Source: a virus. Taken from it: a stretch of 51,938 nt of DNA. Location of the stretch: the IMG/VR virus record IMGVR_UViG_3300042346_000514, positions 1 to 51,938 of that record, one strand, 5' to 3'. The notes below the pieces were generated by a model, which saw only the letters and a program-made list of their open reading frames with translations, had not been told where the DNA came from and made no database searches. Both the position numbers and the translations under genes were made by a program. Within the stretch, counting starts at the first letter, position 1. Each line of letters opens with the position of its first letter. Of this stretch, positions 1-8,394 are shown one piece after another.

Positions 1-600
1 ATCTACTCTGTTGCTAAACCTGGTTGCCAATGGGGTACTGTTACTTCTGGCGTATTCGATCTAGATACCGATTCTAATGGTCGTTGGTCAGTTGAACGTT
101 TCAAAGGTCTAATCTATCAGATCGAAAGAGAAGCTAACGTAATTGCGAAAGAAACTCGTAGAGGGAAAGGTAACGTTCTTATCGTTTCTTCTGACGTAGC
201 TTCTGCTCTAGCAATGGCTGGTGTTCTATCTTACACCCCAGCTCTAAGCGCTGATCTACAAGTTGACGATACTGGTAACACTTTCTGCGGTATGCTACAT
301 GGCCGTATTAAAGTTTACATCGACCCATACTTCGGCGGTATGTCTGCTGGTACTGAATTAGTTACCGTTGGTTATAAGGGTACTTCTCCTTATGACGCAG
401 GTATATTCTACTGCCCATATGTTCCTCTACAAATGGTTCGTGCAGTTGATCCTGGTACTTTCCAACCTAAGATCGGCTTCAAGACTCGTTATGGTATGGT
501 TGCAAACCCATTTGCTGAAGGTACAAATGTTGGCGCTGGCGTTCTAAATGCTCGCAGCAACGTTTATTATCGTATCTTCGCTGTTAGAAATATCATGTAA
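1..600 (+). CDS. 23: Major capsid protein gp23, C-terminal part
   Basis: The frame is open from the first base and ends with TAA at 598-600, giving about 199 residues of the C-terminal half; the start lies upstream of the window. Stretches shared with T4 gp23 include ETRRGKGN, SALAMAGVL, GRIKVYIDPY, GYKGTSPYDAG, YCPYVPLQMVRAV and FQPKIGFKTRYGMVANPF. In T4 this protein is cleaved by the prohead protease and builds the hexamers of the icosahedral shell. Codon choice is less AT-rich than in the rest of the window, as expected for a very highly expressed gene. A strong terminator follows directly. Identification is secure. Confidence 0.98.
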   Translation: MYSVAKPGCQWGTVTSGVFDLDTDSNGRWSVERFKGLIYQIEREANVIAKETRRGKGNVLIVSSDVASALAMAGVLSYTPALSADLQVDDTGNTFCGMLHGRIKVYIDPYFGGMSAGTELVTVGYKGTSPYDAGIFYCPYVPLQMVRAVDPGTFQPKIGFKTRYGMVANPFAEGTNVGAGVLNARSNVYYRIFAVRNIM

Positions 601-625
601 GGTATTCCTAATCAGGGAAAAATAT

Positions 626-652
626 AAAGGGAGCTTCGGCTCCCTTTTTTTA
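626..652 (+). terminator. Intrinsic terminator after gp23
   Basis: A perfect 9-bp stem (626-634 with 639-647) closes on a TTCG tetraloop and runs into a T tract ending near 651. The stem core is GGGAGC/GCTCCC. It ends the capsid transcript. The stop codon of the converging minus-strand kinase gene lies inside it (650-652), and A-rich flanks on the left mean it may also act for the opposite strand. Confidence 0.93.
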
Positions 653-1195
653 TTTAAAAATAGAATTCAATTTTTCCAATATCTTATTTTGGTCGTTTTC
701 GTCTTTATTTTCAAAAACCGTAATATAATCCATATATTCAAAATTAGATCTAATATTAGAAATCTTAGTTTTTCTACCTTTCAAGAAAGTTTCAGATTGA
801 TCGCTTCCTCTGACTTTATACCGTTCTTCCATAACGGTTTGTGGAACTGTTAATATTAATAAATTAACTTCGTTTAATTCTTTCGAGAGGTTCATCAAAT
901 AATCAAAAAATTTAAAGTTAGTTAACCTATCACCTTCGAATAAAATATTAGAATTTGTACCATTGATAAATTCTACGACAGAAGGTTGTACAGCCATTGA
1001 TAATTTATCCGTCCCAGCAAAAATTTCACCTTCTTCGTATTTGCCTATAATATGTAAATCTAATTCTTCAGAATATAAAGAATTTACTAATTTAATATCT
1101 TCTCGTTTTTCCCAAAAATATTGATCTATAAATTTTCTCATCAAAGTTGTTTTTCCCGTTCCTGGTTCTCCAGAAATAGCTACAATTTTTCTCAT
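650..1195 (-). CDS. P-loop kinase of the base-modification island
   Basis: This 181-residue protein has a Walker A loop GEPGTGKTT at residues 9-17, followed by GTDKLSMAVQP and FEGDRL blocks. I associate these with small phage P-loop kinases encoded beside hypermodified-base enzymes. It is the last gene of a minus-strand operon, two bases after the HAD gene. By analogy with known 5-hydroxymethyluracil DNA kinases it could phosphorylate a hydroxymethylated base to activate it for substitution, but it could instead act on a free small molecule such as inositol or on a nucleotide. The kinase fold is certain; the substrate is inference. Confidence 0.75.
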   Translation of the reverse strand: MRKIVAISGEPGTGKTTLMRKFIDQYFWEKREDIKLVNSLYSEELDLHIIGKYEEGEIFAGTDKLSMAVQPSVVEFINGTNSNILFEGDRLTNFKFFDYLMNLSKELNEVNLLILTVPQTVMEERYKVRGSDQSETFLKGRKTKISNIRSNFEYMDYITVFENKDENDQNKILEKLNSIFK

Positions 1196-1197
1196 AA

Positions 1198-1572
1198 TTA
1201 ATCCGGTAATTTATTTTCTTTTTCAGTTAAGTTGTGTACTAGATGAATAATATTAACCCAAGGAGCAACTTTTTTTATTTCTTCTATTTGAATTTCATCG
1301 TCTTCAAAATGAATATCAATTACAATACCATTTTCTTTCAAAAAATTTAAGGTATTTCCTTTATGAATACCAGAACTCTTCCTAGTTTTTTCTTCAAATT
1401 CTAAATCGTTAAAATATACTTTATTATATATTTTTCTATTAAAGAGCATTTGTAAAGTTTTTTCCTTTTCTTGGAAAGAACGTCCAGTGATAATAATATC
1501 ATCTGGACCTGGACACACCCCAGTAAATTCTTTATTGATATAGATTACTCCATCAATATCATAACTATTCAT
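1198..1572 (-). CDS. Small HAD-superfamily phosphatase
   Basis: The product has 124 residues and carries the HAD motifs in order: DIDGV at residues 5-9 (nucleophile Asp and acid/base Asp), an ITGR motif near residue 28, a Lys in HKGN near residue 71, and FEDDE near residue 90 as the acidic metal site. There is no room for a large cap domain. It sits between the inositol-phosphate-synthase homologue, one base away, and the kinase. A simple reading is that it removes the phosphate from the synthase product, for example inositol-1-phosphate to inositol. Alternatives are a nucleotidase or polynucleotide 3'-phosphatase. Confidence 0.7.
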   Translation of the reverse strand: MNSYDIDGVIYINKEFTGVCPGPDDIIITGRSFQEKEKTLQMLFNRKIYNKVYFNDLEFEEKTRKSSGIHKGNTLNFLKENGIVIDIHFEDDEIQIEEIKKVAPWVNIIHLVHNLTEKENKLPD

Positions 1573-1573
1573 T

Positions 1574-2785
1574 TTACATACCTACTAGGCGAAGATAATC
1601 CATTCCGCCTTTATTATATTCTTCCCAAGCAAAACTTATAGCAGAATCTTTATCCAATTGACGTTTAGTAATATCGGTTAATTGTCTATTTGCAAGAGCC
1701 TTACATTCATTGTAAGAATCTTCATATGTTAATTGTTTTGGTGGTGATTTTTGCGTAAAAGCTGAAGGCCCGCGCAGACAACCTATAATACCCATTTCTC
1801 TAGCGACTTTCAAATAACGTAGAGCATCAATAACAACTCCAGAAGAATTTTCTGAATCTTGAACTGATAATTTAATATCTAATGTTACTGGAGAATCACC
1901 AAACCCTCTCATATGCATAGAAAAATAAGCTACTTTATTATCTTTAAGATAAGGGATAAAAGTAGAAGGACCAGCAAATAATGCTTCTTCATTGACAGGA
2001 ATTCCTCTGATATCGTTTTGCGCTCTAATAACATTTTCCTTAGAAACTTTCTTATGTTTTAGTCTAGTTTGAACCATCATATTATTAAAATCGCAATTTC
2101 CACCAACATTCAATTGTTGATGAAAATCAACTTGCATACCTCTACTAAACGCCAATTCTTGAAGCATTTGTGATAAAACAGAAGCTCCGAATTGTGATTT
2201 CATATCAGAACCAATGTAAGGGATATTAGCTTCGACAAACTTAGTTTCCCATTCCGGATGGTTTACTGTTAAAACTGGAATACAATTTAAGAAAGAAATT
2301 CCATGTTCAATACACTTATTAGCCCAATATTCTGTAGCTTGTTGAGAACCGACAGGAAGATAATTAATTATAATTTCTGCCTTACATTCAAGTAAAATTT
2401 TATCAATATCTGAAACGTCTTCATTAGAAATTCTAAAACCATATTTTTCTGGTTGAGTTGACATATATTCAGATACTCCATCAAATAATGGACCCATTTC
2501 TACTATAGGGCCATCTGGTACATCTGAACAAAATATTCTAGCGCAATTTGGATGAGCAAAAATAGCTTCTCCTACCGGCCTTCCGACCTTACGGCGATCA
2601 ACATCAAAAGCAGCTACAATTTGTATATCGGCTGGATGATATCCACCAATTCTTGAGAACATAACTCCTGGAATGGAAGACCCTTCATTATCTTCGTCAT
2701 GATCTTTATAATATTCTAATCCTTGATATAGAGCAGAAAAACAATTCCCTACACCAACTACAGCAACTTTAATTTTTTTTGACAT
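1574..2785 (-). CDS. Myo-inositol-1-phosphate synthase family protein
   Basis: The 403-residue product begins with a Rossmann NAD-binding segment (VAVVGVGNC) and carries the family blocks GSDMKSQFGAS, NVGGNCDFNNM and PSTFIPYLKDNK, the equivalents of the GDDxKSQ, NxGGNxDF and PSD..PWLxDxK blocks of prokaryotic synthases. The family converts glucose-6-phosphate to inositol-1-phosphate in an NAD-dependent reaction. I place the start at 2785 because AGGA lies eight bases before it; an upstream in-frame ATG at 2800 has no ribosome site and lies almost on the predicted transcription start. It is first in its own promoter-led unit. A role in making a DNA-base adduct is inferred from the neighbouring dioxygenase. 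A related NAD-dependent sugar reaction is the main alternative. Confidence 0.85.
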   Translation of the reverse strand: MSKKIKVAVVGVGNCFSALYQGLEYYKDHDEDNEGSSIPGVMFSRIGGYHPADIQIVAAFDVDRRKVGRPVGEAIFAHPNCARIFCSDVPDGPIVEMGPLFDGVSEYMSTQPEKYGFRISNEDVSDIDKILLECKAEIIINYLPVGSQQATEYWANKCIEHGISFLNCIPVLTVNHPEWETKFVEANIPYIGSDMKSQFGASVLSQMLQELAFSRGMQVDFHQQLNVGGNCDFNNMMVQTRLKHKKVSKENVIRAQNDIRGIPVNEEALFAGPSTFIPYLKDNKVAYFSMHMRGFGDSPVTLDIKLSVQDSENSSGVVIDALRYLKVAREMGIIGCLRGPSAFTQKSPPKQLTYEDSYNECKALANRQLTDITKRQLDKDSAISFAWEEYNKGGMDYLRLVGM

Positions 2786-2811
2786 AAATAATCCTATCAT
2801 TTTAAAAGTAA

Positions 2812-2840
2812 ATTATACTATACTTTAATCAAAAAATAAA
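2812..2840 (-). promoter_or_regulatory. Sigma70-like early promoter for the synthase-HAD-kinase unit
   Basis: Read on the minus strand, TTTATT (2840-2835), a 17-base spacer and TATAAT (2817-2812) form a near-consensus promoter. Initiation is expected around 2805, about 20 bases before the chosen start codon. The element overlaps the 3' end of a decayed gene. Confidence 0.7.
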
Positions 2841-3227
2841 CTCATATCGTTTTTATTAATATAATTAATTTTTATAGCCTTTTCTATTACTAACGTTAAT
2901 CTTTCATAAGAAGATTTTCCTGAAAAATATTCACAAGTTATTTTACATATAGATTTTTCCTTTCGATATCAACTGATTTTATATTTTTAATATTTACACA
3001 TATTCCGATTTAGATCCAGATAAATGTATCAACGATTGATAATCCATTGCAAACGAAGTAGCTTCTTTCATAGCATGATTTATTTTTATTATATAATAAA
3101 ACAGGCACGCCGTAAAGATTTGCTTCATCAGGTACCACTTTAATTAGGATTTTATCATTGATTGTACCGCTCCCATAATCAATTTTTCGGAATATGGCGT
3201 TTATTTTTAATCTATTATAACTATTTT
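2825..3227 (-). pseudogene. Decayed gene with several frameshifts
   Basis: This 400-base stretch between the transferase and the synthase has no intact gene, but reads like protein when the minus-strand frame is switched. In order: a 60-codon open piece containing KIDYGSGTINDKIL and VVPDEANLYGVPVLLYN; a shifted piece with NHAMKEATSFAMDYQSLIH ending at a stop; a piece with CVNIKNIKSVDIERK; and a last piece with CKITCEYFSGKSSYERL ending at TAA 2825-2827. Together they suggest a lost protein of about 130-140 residues, family unknown to me. No start codon with a ribosome site is visible. Read errors could also explain the shifts. Confidence 0.6.
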
Positions 3228-4451
3228 TTATAAAGGATTAATCCATTTCGGCGTGGTTAATATATCAGTTTTAAAAGTTGAAGAATTATTTTTTATATAA
3301 GGAACTTCTATATTATCATCTGTCCATAATTCTTTTACAATATTTTTATTAATATCTTCTTCAATTATATCATAAACGTTAGGCATATCGTCATATAATT
3401 CATTCATATTTAATAATAAACCAAGTTCTCCAAAAATTGAATTATACCAATTATTATATACGCATCCTTTTATATACCCTGGTTGATCTCTTAAAGCTTT
3501 TCTAAATCTAGACCAATCAATTTCCGGCCAATTTTCTCTGTAATATAAATATCTACTTACCGCATCTCCGGACGAATGTCCTGGATATTCTTTAGAACCG
3601 TTTTCGTTAAAAAGTCTTTTATACTGACACCAAATTGATTCTTTCCTAAAAGAATCAATTCTAAACCCAGAAAAAATTTCTGCTTTTGAAGTATATTCCA
3701 TCAATAATTCTTTTGCCCAAAGAATGTCTTTTTCTTCGCAAACATAATTACCATATTTGCCTACTAATTTATTTGTATTATTAGTATAAAAACATAAACC
3801 GTTCCAAATTGATTGTAATGAAGAATCGTTATTCGGCGAATAGCCGTCTAACATTATATCGTTTGGATCTATAGGTAAATCTAATAGATCATGAAGCGCT
3901 TGCATAGTTATCCAACCAGTCATTCTCCCATATTTATACAAAGATAATATTTCTGAATAAAGAGCTTTAAAATTTGCCTTTTCATTATCGTAAACTAAAA
4001 TTTTATTAAATTTAGATTCAAAAGTGTCTTTACCTAACCATGATTTTATTGACTCTACTTGTTTAGAAAAATGTCCTTTATTATATCTAGCGTCAGTACC
4101 GTATGTAGTTCTTTTCCAATTTTTAGAATTCCAATTTTCTATTTCTTTTATATTAAACTCGTGAATATTTCTGAAAGTTTCGGAATAAGCGAAAGCTTGC
4201 GGAGTTCTGTATGTCATACCAAATAATAAAGAAAACCAAGCTTTTTCTTCAAAATTATAATTTTCGCATAAAGTTTTACAATAGTGCGTGTGGTCTAAAT
4301 CGTTAGAAAGAACTCTCCATTTAAAATATCTATTGAACAATTCAATTCTATTTTCTGGAATTTTCCAATCTAAAAACTCTACATTAGGGTTACTAAGTCT
4401 ATAAAATAAAAAATTATTTTTAGATCTTTCTATTTCAATAAATTTACTCAC
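3228..4451 (-). CDS. Probable DNA-base transferase (aGPT-pyrophosphorylase/ADDT-like)
   Basis: The 407-residue product is rich in Trp and Tyr. Its notable blocks are GMTYRTPQAFAYSETF near residue 80, YGRMTGWITMQALHDLL near 180, and SIWCQYKR...GHSSGDAVSRYLYYRENW near 310-340. These remind me of phage enzymes that replace an activated hydroxymethyl group on a base with an amino acid or amine (alpha-glutamyl/putrescinyl-thymine pyrophosphorylases), but this is recognition by feel plus context and not a motif proof. It follows the TET/JBP dioxygenase with the downstream GTG start (4451-4449) overlapping the upstream stop, so the two are probably translationally coupled. A longer in-frame start at 4493 exists but lies well inside the dioxygenase gene. 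Confidence 0.5.
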   Translation of the reverse strand: MSKFIEIERSKNNFLFYRLSNPNVEFLDWKIPENRIELFNRYFKWRVLSNDLDHTHYCKTLCENYNFEEKAWFSLLFGMTYRTPQAFAYSETFRNIHEFNIKEIENWNSKNWKRTTYGTDARYNKGHFSKQVESIKSWLGKDTFESKFNKILVYDNEKANFKALYSEILSLYKYGRMTGWITMQALHDLLDLPIDPNDIMLDGYSPNNDSSLQSIWNGLCFYTNNTNKLVGKYGNYVCEEKDILWAKELLMEYTSKAEIFSGFRIDSFRKESIWCQYKRLFNENGSKEYPGHSSGDAVSRYLYYRENWPEIDWSRFRKALRDQPGYIKGCVYNNWYNSIFGELGLLLNMNELYDDMPNVYDIIEEDINKNIVKELWTDDNIEVPYIKNNSSTFKTDILTTPKWINPL

Positions 4452-5808
4452 AAATAAAATCCTCAAAAGATATTTTATTAAAAGTGTTATCATATAAAGA
4501 TTTGTGATATTTAATCGCTAAATCTTTACCGTTTTCTCTTTTCAATAAAAAATCTAACCATTCTTTTGAATCCCACATAGAAGGGGAAATACCGTTCCAT
4601 AAAGGTCTCCATTCTGTATGATTTTTATTCAACCTTCTAGATTCTATAAACTCAAACCTCGCTTCTTCGTATTCTTTTGAACCAAGTTCTAGCATTTTTT
4701 CTCTAAAATAACAAACAACAGAATATCTTTCTGCGCCTTTTTCATCTAAAACGATAGGAGTGTTTCCGTGAATACCGCCGTGATTATTAATTAATAATAA
4801 ATCTCCAGGGCGAATATTAACTGCTACTCTAAATTCTGGAAGAATTAAATAACCTCCAGAATATTTTTTTCCATTTGTTAATACTGACAGATTACTAAAC
4901 CCTTCTTGTAAATCTCCAGCATCTCTATGAGCAGCGGTTCTGAAAGACTTATTTACTGTAATTGTCGTAAATACTGTATCAGTAACATGAAACGCTGGAT
5001 CTATTTTGTCCACGCAAGATTTTTGAACTCCCCAACGCCTGGGAAGAAGTTGAGAAAACGCATTTGATAATTTTTGTAGAAATGGATAAGATTTTTGGAA
5101 TTTTTCCATGTTTCTTTCAGTATAAGCAGTAGCTCTACCGTAAGGAATTCTAGGATATCTATCAAACCATCCAGCAACTCCAGAGAAAACTGGTGCTGCG
5201 TAATTTGTGTCTGATATTAATTTTCTAACTCTCTCCGCTTCGGATTTTTTTTCTTTTTCTGAGAGATCTTTAACTTCTTCTACCCATTCATCAAAATTAA
5301 AGTTTTCAGCTTTTGCTTTTGAAGTTAACCAAACGCAACCTCTGGTGGAAACTTGTTCCTTTGCGTTTTTATGTTTATTCTTTATTTCTTCTATAATATC
5401 TTCGTCATATAAACCTGGAGATGGTGGATTTGTGAAATAATCCAATATATCTAATTGATATTCAGTAACCCAATCCCTTCCTTGTAGTTTATCTCCCCTT
5501 GGACCAGCTGCAAGCCCTCTATTTTGAGATTGACCAGCAGCCCCCTTTAACCCTTCTAGGGCGTTTAATTGTTCTTCTTCAGTAAAGAAATTTTTTCTAA
5601 AAATAAAAATAACTTTATCTTCATCAATCCCTTTTGGACAAGACGAGCAGCTTTGATCTCCGCATTCGGTTCTTTCTTCTATTCCACAAGAAGGCGGAGC
5701 AAAAAAATTACAATCTTCATTAATAAGTTCATCGTAATGAGATTCGTCCAAAAATTGACCCAGTAAATGCTCACAATCTATTTGTTCTTTTGCTACTATA
5801 GTTCTCAT
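4444..5808 (-). CDS. TET/JBP-family 2OG-Fe(II) DNA base dioxygenase
   Basis: This 454-residue protein has the TET/JBP catalytic signature in its C-terminal half: the HRD iron site (H294, D296), GGYLILPEFRVAV then RPGDLLLI leading to HGNTP (distal iron His, H347), and RYSVVCY with the 2-oxoglutarate-binding Arg (R361). Family members hydroxylate the methyl of thymine or 5-methylcytosine in DNA. The N-terminal 60 residues hold six cysteines (12, 33, 41, 49, 54, 57), possibly a metal-bound knuckle, followed by a NRGLAAGP block. It leads the minus-strand island behind its own promoter and is the key evidence that the island modifies DNA bases. Which base is oxidised cannot be told from sequence. 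Confidence 0.88.
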   Translation of the reverse strand: MRTIVAKEQIDCEHLLGQFLDESHYDELINEDCNFFAPPSCGIEERTECGDQSCSSCPKGIDEDKVIFIFRKNFFTEEEQLNALEGLKGAAGQSQNRGLAAGPRGDKLQGRDWVTEYQLDILDYFTNPPSPGLYDEDIIEEIKNKHKNAKEQVSTRGCVWLTSKAKAENFNFDEWVEEVKDLSEKEKKSEAERVRKLISDTNYAAPVFSGVAGWFDRYPRIPYGRATAYTERNMEKFQKSYPFLQKLSNAFSQLLPRRWGVQKSCVDKIDPAFHVTDTVFTTITVNKSFRTAAHRDAGDLQEGFSNLSVLTNGKKYSGGYLILPEFRVAVNIRPGDLLLINNHGGIHGNTPIVLDEKGAERYSVVCYFREKMLELGSKEYEEARFEFIESRRLNKNHTEWRPLWNGISPSMWDSKEWLDFLLKRENGKDLAIKYHKSLYDNTFNKISFEDFICE

Positions 5809-5834
5809 ATCTACCTCTGTAAAATTACAAAAAT

Positions 5835-5862
5835 ATTATACCTCGAAAATTATTTTTGTAAA
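5835..5862 (-). promoter_or_regulatory. Sigma70-like promoter for the dioxygenase operon
   Basis: On the minus strand TTTACA (5862-5857), a 16-base spacer and GAGGTATAAT with the -10 at 5840-5835 stand just upstream of the dioxygenase start at 5808. The AGG before TATAAT is shared with the promoters before gp55 and gp45. Confidence 0.65.
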
Positions 5863-5865
5863 TAC

Positions 5866-5872
5866 CTAAATA
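5866..5872 (+). promoter_or_regulatory. Probable T4-type late promoter before gp3
   Basis: CTAAATA stands 21 bases before the gp3 start codon and differs from the T4 late -10 word TATAAATA by its first bases only. T4 gene 3 is a late gene, which supports the call. It is divergent from, and interleaved with, the early promoter of the dioxygenase operon. Confidence 0.5.
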
Positions 5873-5893
5873 CTTTTATTTAGAATAATTTTT

Positions 5894-6427
5894 ATGACAT
5901 CAACAAGAAATCCACAAAATACTAATTATTTACAACCTACAAAATTCCAAGTAATTTTTCCAAGAATTTCTTCTGCAACATATTTTTGTCAAGATATAGC
6001 TATTCCTGGAATATCTTCAAGTCCAGCAAGACAAAATAATCCATTCGTTGATTTATATAGACCTGGAGATAAATTGGATTATAGCTCATTTATTATGGAA
6101 TTTATAGTGGATGAAGAATTATGGGCTTGGGAAATTATTCATGATTGGATGCGAGGATATTCTTTTCCTCACGATTTTGATGAATATAGAAACTTAAATA
6201 AATTGTCCGAATTTAGTTTACCTGGATTAAATAGAAAACCTCAATATTCTCAGGGAGAATTAACAATACTATCAGCTCTTAATAATGCAAAATTCAAAAT
6301 AAAATTTATTGATATGTTCCCTGTATCTTTATCCTCTGTTAAATTCAGTACAACAGCAAGCGCAGACAAACCTATGACAGCAACAGCGGAGTTTAAATAT
6401 CAGCTATATAATATAGAAAGGGTTTAA
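5894..6427 (+). CDS. 3: Tail completion / tail-tube terminator protein gp3
   Basis: At 177 residues the size matches T4 gp3 (about 176). It has the tail-tube-like pattern of that family: FQVIFPRISS near the start, AIPGIS, then FIVDEELWAWEIIHDWMRG, and a C-terminal INxxF-like segment KIKFIDMFPVSLSSVKF. Its place between gp23 and uvsY is where gp3 lies in cyanophage-type genomes. The protein caps the tail tube and sheath and allows head joining. A tail tube protein (gp19) shares the fold, but the gene order and the VDEE..W..I..W motif favour gp3. Confidence 0.8.
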   Translation: MTSTRNPQNTNYLQPTKFQVIFPRISSATYFCQDIAIPGISSSPARQNNPFVDLYRPGDKLDYSSFIMEFIVDEELWAWEIIHDWMRGYSFPHDFDEYRNLNKLSEFSLPGLNRKPQYSQGELTILSALNNAKFKIKFIDMFPVSLSSVKFSTTASADKPMTATAEFKYQLYNIERV

Positions 6428-6443
6428 TAGTGGAGTTTATATT

Positions 6444-6884
6444 ATGGTTAAATTGGAAGAGCTTTTGGAATTATGGAATCAAGATTCTAGCGTAGATGAA
6501 TCAAATATCGGAGGGGAACTGCTAAAAATACCTCAATTACATTCAAAATATTTGAAAGTATTGAATGAACATAAATTAGCATCAATTCGTTGTAAATTCG
6601 AATACGATAAGATGAAGAATATAAAAACCGAATATTATCTAGGTCATTTAGATAAAGAAACTCTTGATGAGTATGGATGGGAGCAATTTGATATTAGGGT
6701 TGGTACAAAAAATAACGTTGAAAGATATATTGCCTCCGATGATCAATTAATAAAAATAATACAGAAAAAATCTTATCATGAACAGGTCGTTTACACTTGC
6801 GAACAAATTTTAACCGAATTAAAAAACAGGTCTTGGCAATTAAAAACTTTCGTTGACTATCAAAAATTCTTATCTGGTGCATAA
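6444..6884 (+). CDS. uvsY: UvsY recombination mediator
   Basis: The 146-residue product has the UvsY layout: LEELLELWNQDS at the start, a central helical region with YYLGHLD, and a C-terminal half with LKNRSWQLKTFVDYQKFLSG. UvsY loads the UvsX recombinase onto gp32-coated single-stranded DNA. A GTGGAG ribosome site precedes the ATG. The stop overlaps the uvsW start as TAATG. The uvsY-uvsW pairing is standard in T4-like phages. Confidence 0.95.
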   Translation: MVKLEELLELWNQDSSVDESNIGGELLKIPQLHSKYLKVLNEHKLASIRCKFEYDKMKNIKTEYYLGHLDKETLDEYGWEQFDIRVGTKNNVERYIASDDQLIKIIQKKSYHEQVVYTCEQILTELKNRSWQLKTFVDYQKFLSGA

Positions 6885-8392
6885 TGGCTGATATATTATT
6901 ACAAAAGAAAAATGAATCCTATATCACCATATCAGCGGAACAATCTACTTTACAAGAACTTCAAGATTCTTTTACTTTTTTTGCTGAAGGATATAAATTT
7001 AATCCGAAATATAAATCCAAAATGTGGGATGGAAAAATAAGATTATTGAAAATAACTAATAGAAATAGGGGAGAAATATATTTCGGTTTAATTAATCAAA
7101 TAATTTCTTTCTGTAAATCTAGAGATTATACTGTAGAACTTGATGAATCTTTAAAATCGAAAAGTAGTATAACTGAAAAAGATTTAGACGAATATTTAGA
7201 TCATATAAGAGAAGGGCTTAAAAACGCTAATATTGAAATTAGAGATTATCAATACATAGGGTACACTTCTTCGATTTTAAAAAAACGTCAACTAGTATTA
7301 AGCCCAACATCTTCGGGTAAATCTTTGAATATATATTTAATATGTAAATATTTTTCCGATAAAGGGCTTAAAGGTTTAATAGTAGTTCCGACCGTATCTC
7401 TTGTTCATCAAATTACCGATAATTTCAGAGAATATTCTGAACATAACGGATGGAACGCTGAAAGTAATATTCATAACATTTATACAGGCCAAGAAAAAGA
7501 TACCAACAAATTAATTACAATTTCTACTTGGCAATCTCTACATAACATAAAAAATGAAAAATTTTTTCACCAATATGATTATGTTATTGTTGATGAAGTT
7601 CATACAGCTAAAGCAGTTTCTCTAACAAATATTTTAGAAAAATGTATCAATGCTTCTTATAGAATAGGTTTTACTGGAACGTTGGATGGATTAAAAGTTA
7701 ATGAAAAAACTTTGATAGGTTTATTTGGTCCAATTAATAAATTGATAACGACCAAAGAGTTGATGGATCGTAAACAAGTTGCGGCATTTAATATAAAATG
7801 TTTAGTTCTAAAATATGATAAAGAAACTTGCAAAACTTTAAAAAAATACAAATATCAAGACGAAATAAAATATCTTATAACTAATGTTAAAAGAAATAAT
7901 TTTATAAAAAATTTAGCCTTTTCTATGGAAAAGAATACTATAATTCTATTAAATTTCGTAGAGACTCATGGCAAAGTCATATATGAACTATTATTAAATT
8001 CAAAACATCGTAACGGGCGTAATATATACTTTATACATGGAGGGGTTGACGGAGAAGAAAGAGAAAGGATTCGTAAAATAATGGAAACTGAAACTAATGC
8101 TATTGTTGTAGCATCTAGTGGAACTATGAGTACCGGAGTTTCTATAAAAAATTTACATAACATAATTTTTGCAATTTCTGGAAAAAGTCGAATACGGAAC
8201 CTACAATCTATAGGAAGAGTCTTAAGATTACATGAAGACAAAGATTCTGCTACATTATATGATATAGCAGATAATTTATCAATAGGAAAACACCAAAACT
8301 TTTCATTGATACATTTCTTAGAAAGAATAAAAACTTACAACCAAGAACAATTCGATTATAAACTAATAAACGTGGATTTTACTCAAGGATGA
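6884..8392 (+). CDS. uvsW: UvsW RNA-DNA and DNA helicase
   Basis: This 502-residue superfamily 2 helicase matches T4 UvsW in length. Visible motifs are the Walker A loop SPTSSGKS near residue 142, DEVHTAK (motif II) near 238, GFTGTLDG (motif III) near 259, and SIGRVLRLHED (motif VI) near 440. The N-terminal part before residue 120 is the small DNA-binding domain of the family. UvsW unwinds R-loops and branched recombination intermediates and turns origin-dependent replication into recombination-dependent replication. Confidence 0.95.
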   Translation: MADILLQKKNESYITISAEQSTLQELQDSFTFFAEGYKFNPKYKSKMWDGKIRLLKITNRNRGEIYFGLINQIISFCKSRDYTVELDESLKSKSSITEKDLDEYLDHIREGLKNANIEIRDYQYIGYTSSILKKRQLVLSPTSSGKSLNIYLICKYFSDKGLKGLIVVPTVSLVHQITDNFREYSEHNGWNAESNIHNIYTGQEKDTNKLITISTWQSLHNIKNEKFFHQYDYVIVDEVHTAKAVSLTNILEKCINASYRIGFTGTLDGLKVNEKTLIGLFGPINKLITTKELMDRKQVAAFNIKCLVLKYDKETCKTLKKYKYQDEIKYLITNVKRNNFIKNLAFSMEKNTIILLNFVETHGKVIYELLLNSKHRNGRNIYFIHGGVDGEERERIRKIMETETNAIVVASSGTMSTGVSIKNLHNIIFAISGKSRIRNLQSIGRVLRLHEDKDSATLYDIADNLSIGKHQNFSLIHFLERIKTYNQEQFDYKLINVDFTQG

Positions 8393-8394
8393 AT

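Noticed and set aside
548-853. Open frame on the plus strand after gp23
   Set aside because: It runs through the gp23 terminator and is antisense to the kinase gene, with no ribosome site.
7966-8241. Antisense open frames inside uvsW, gp46, gp43 and others
   Set aside because: They have no ribosome sites or protein-like motifs and mirror strongly conserved sense proteins.
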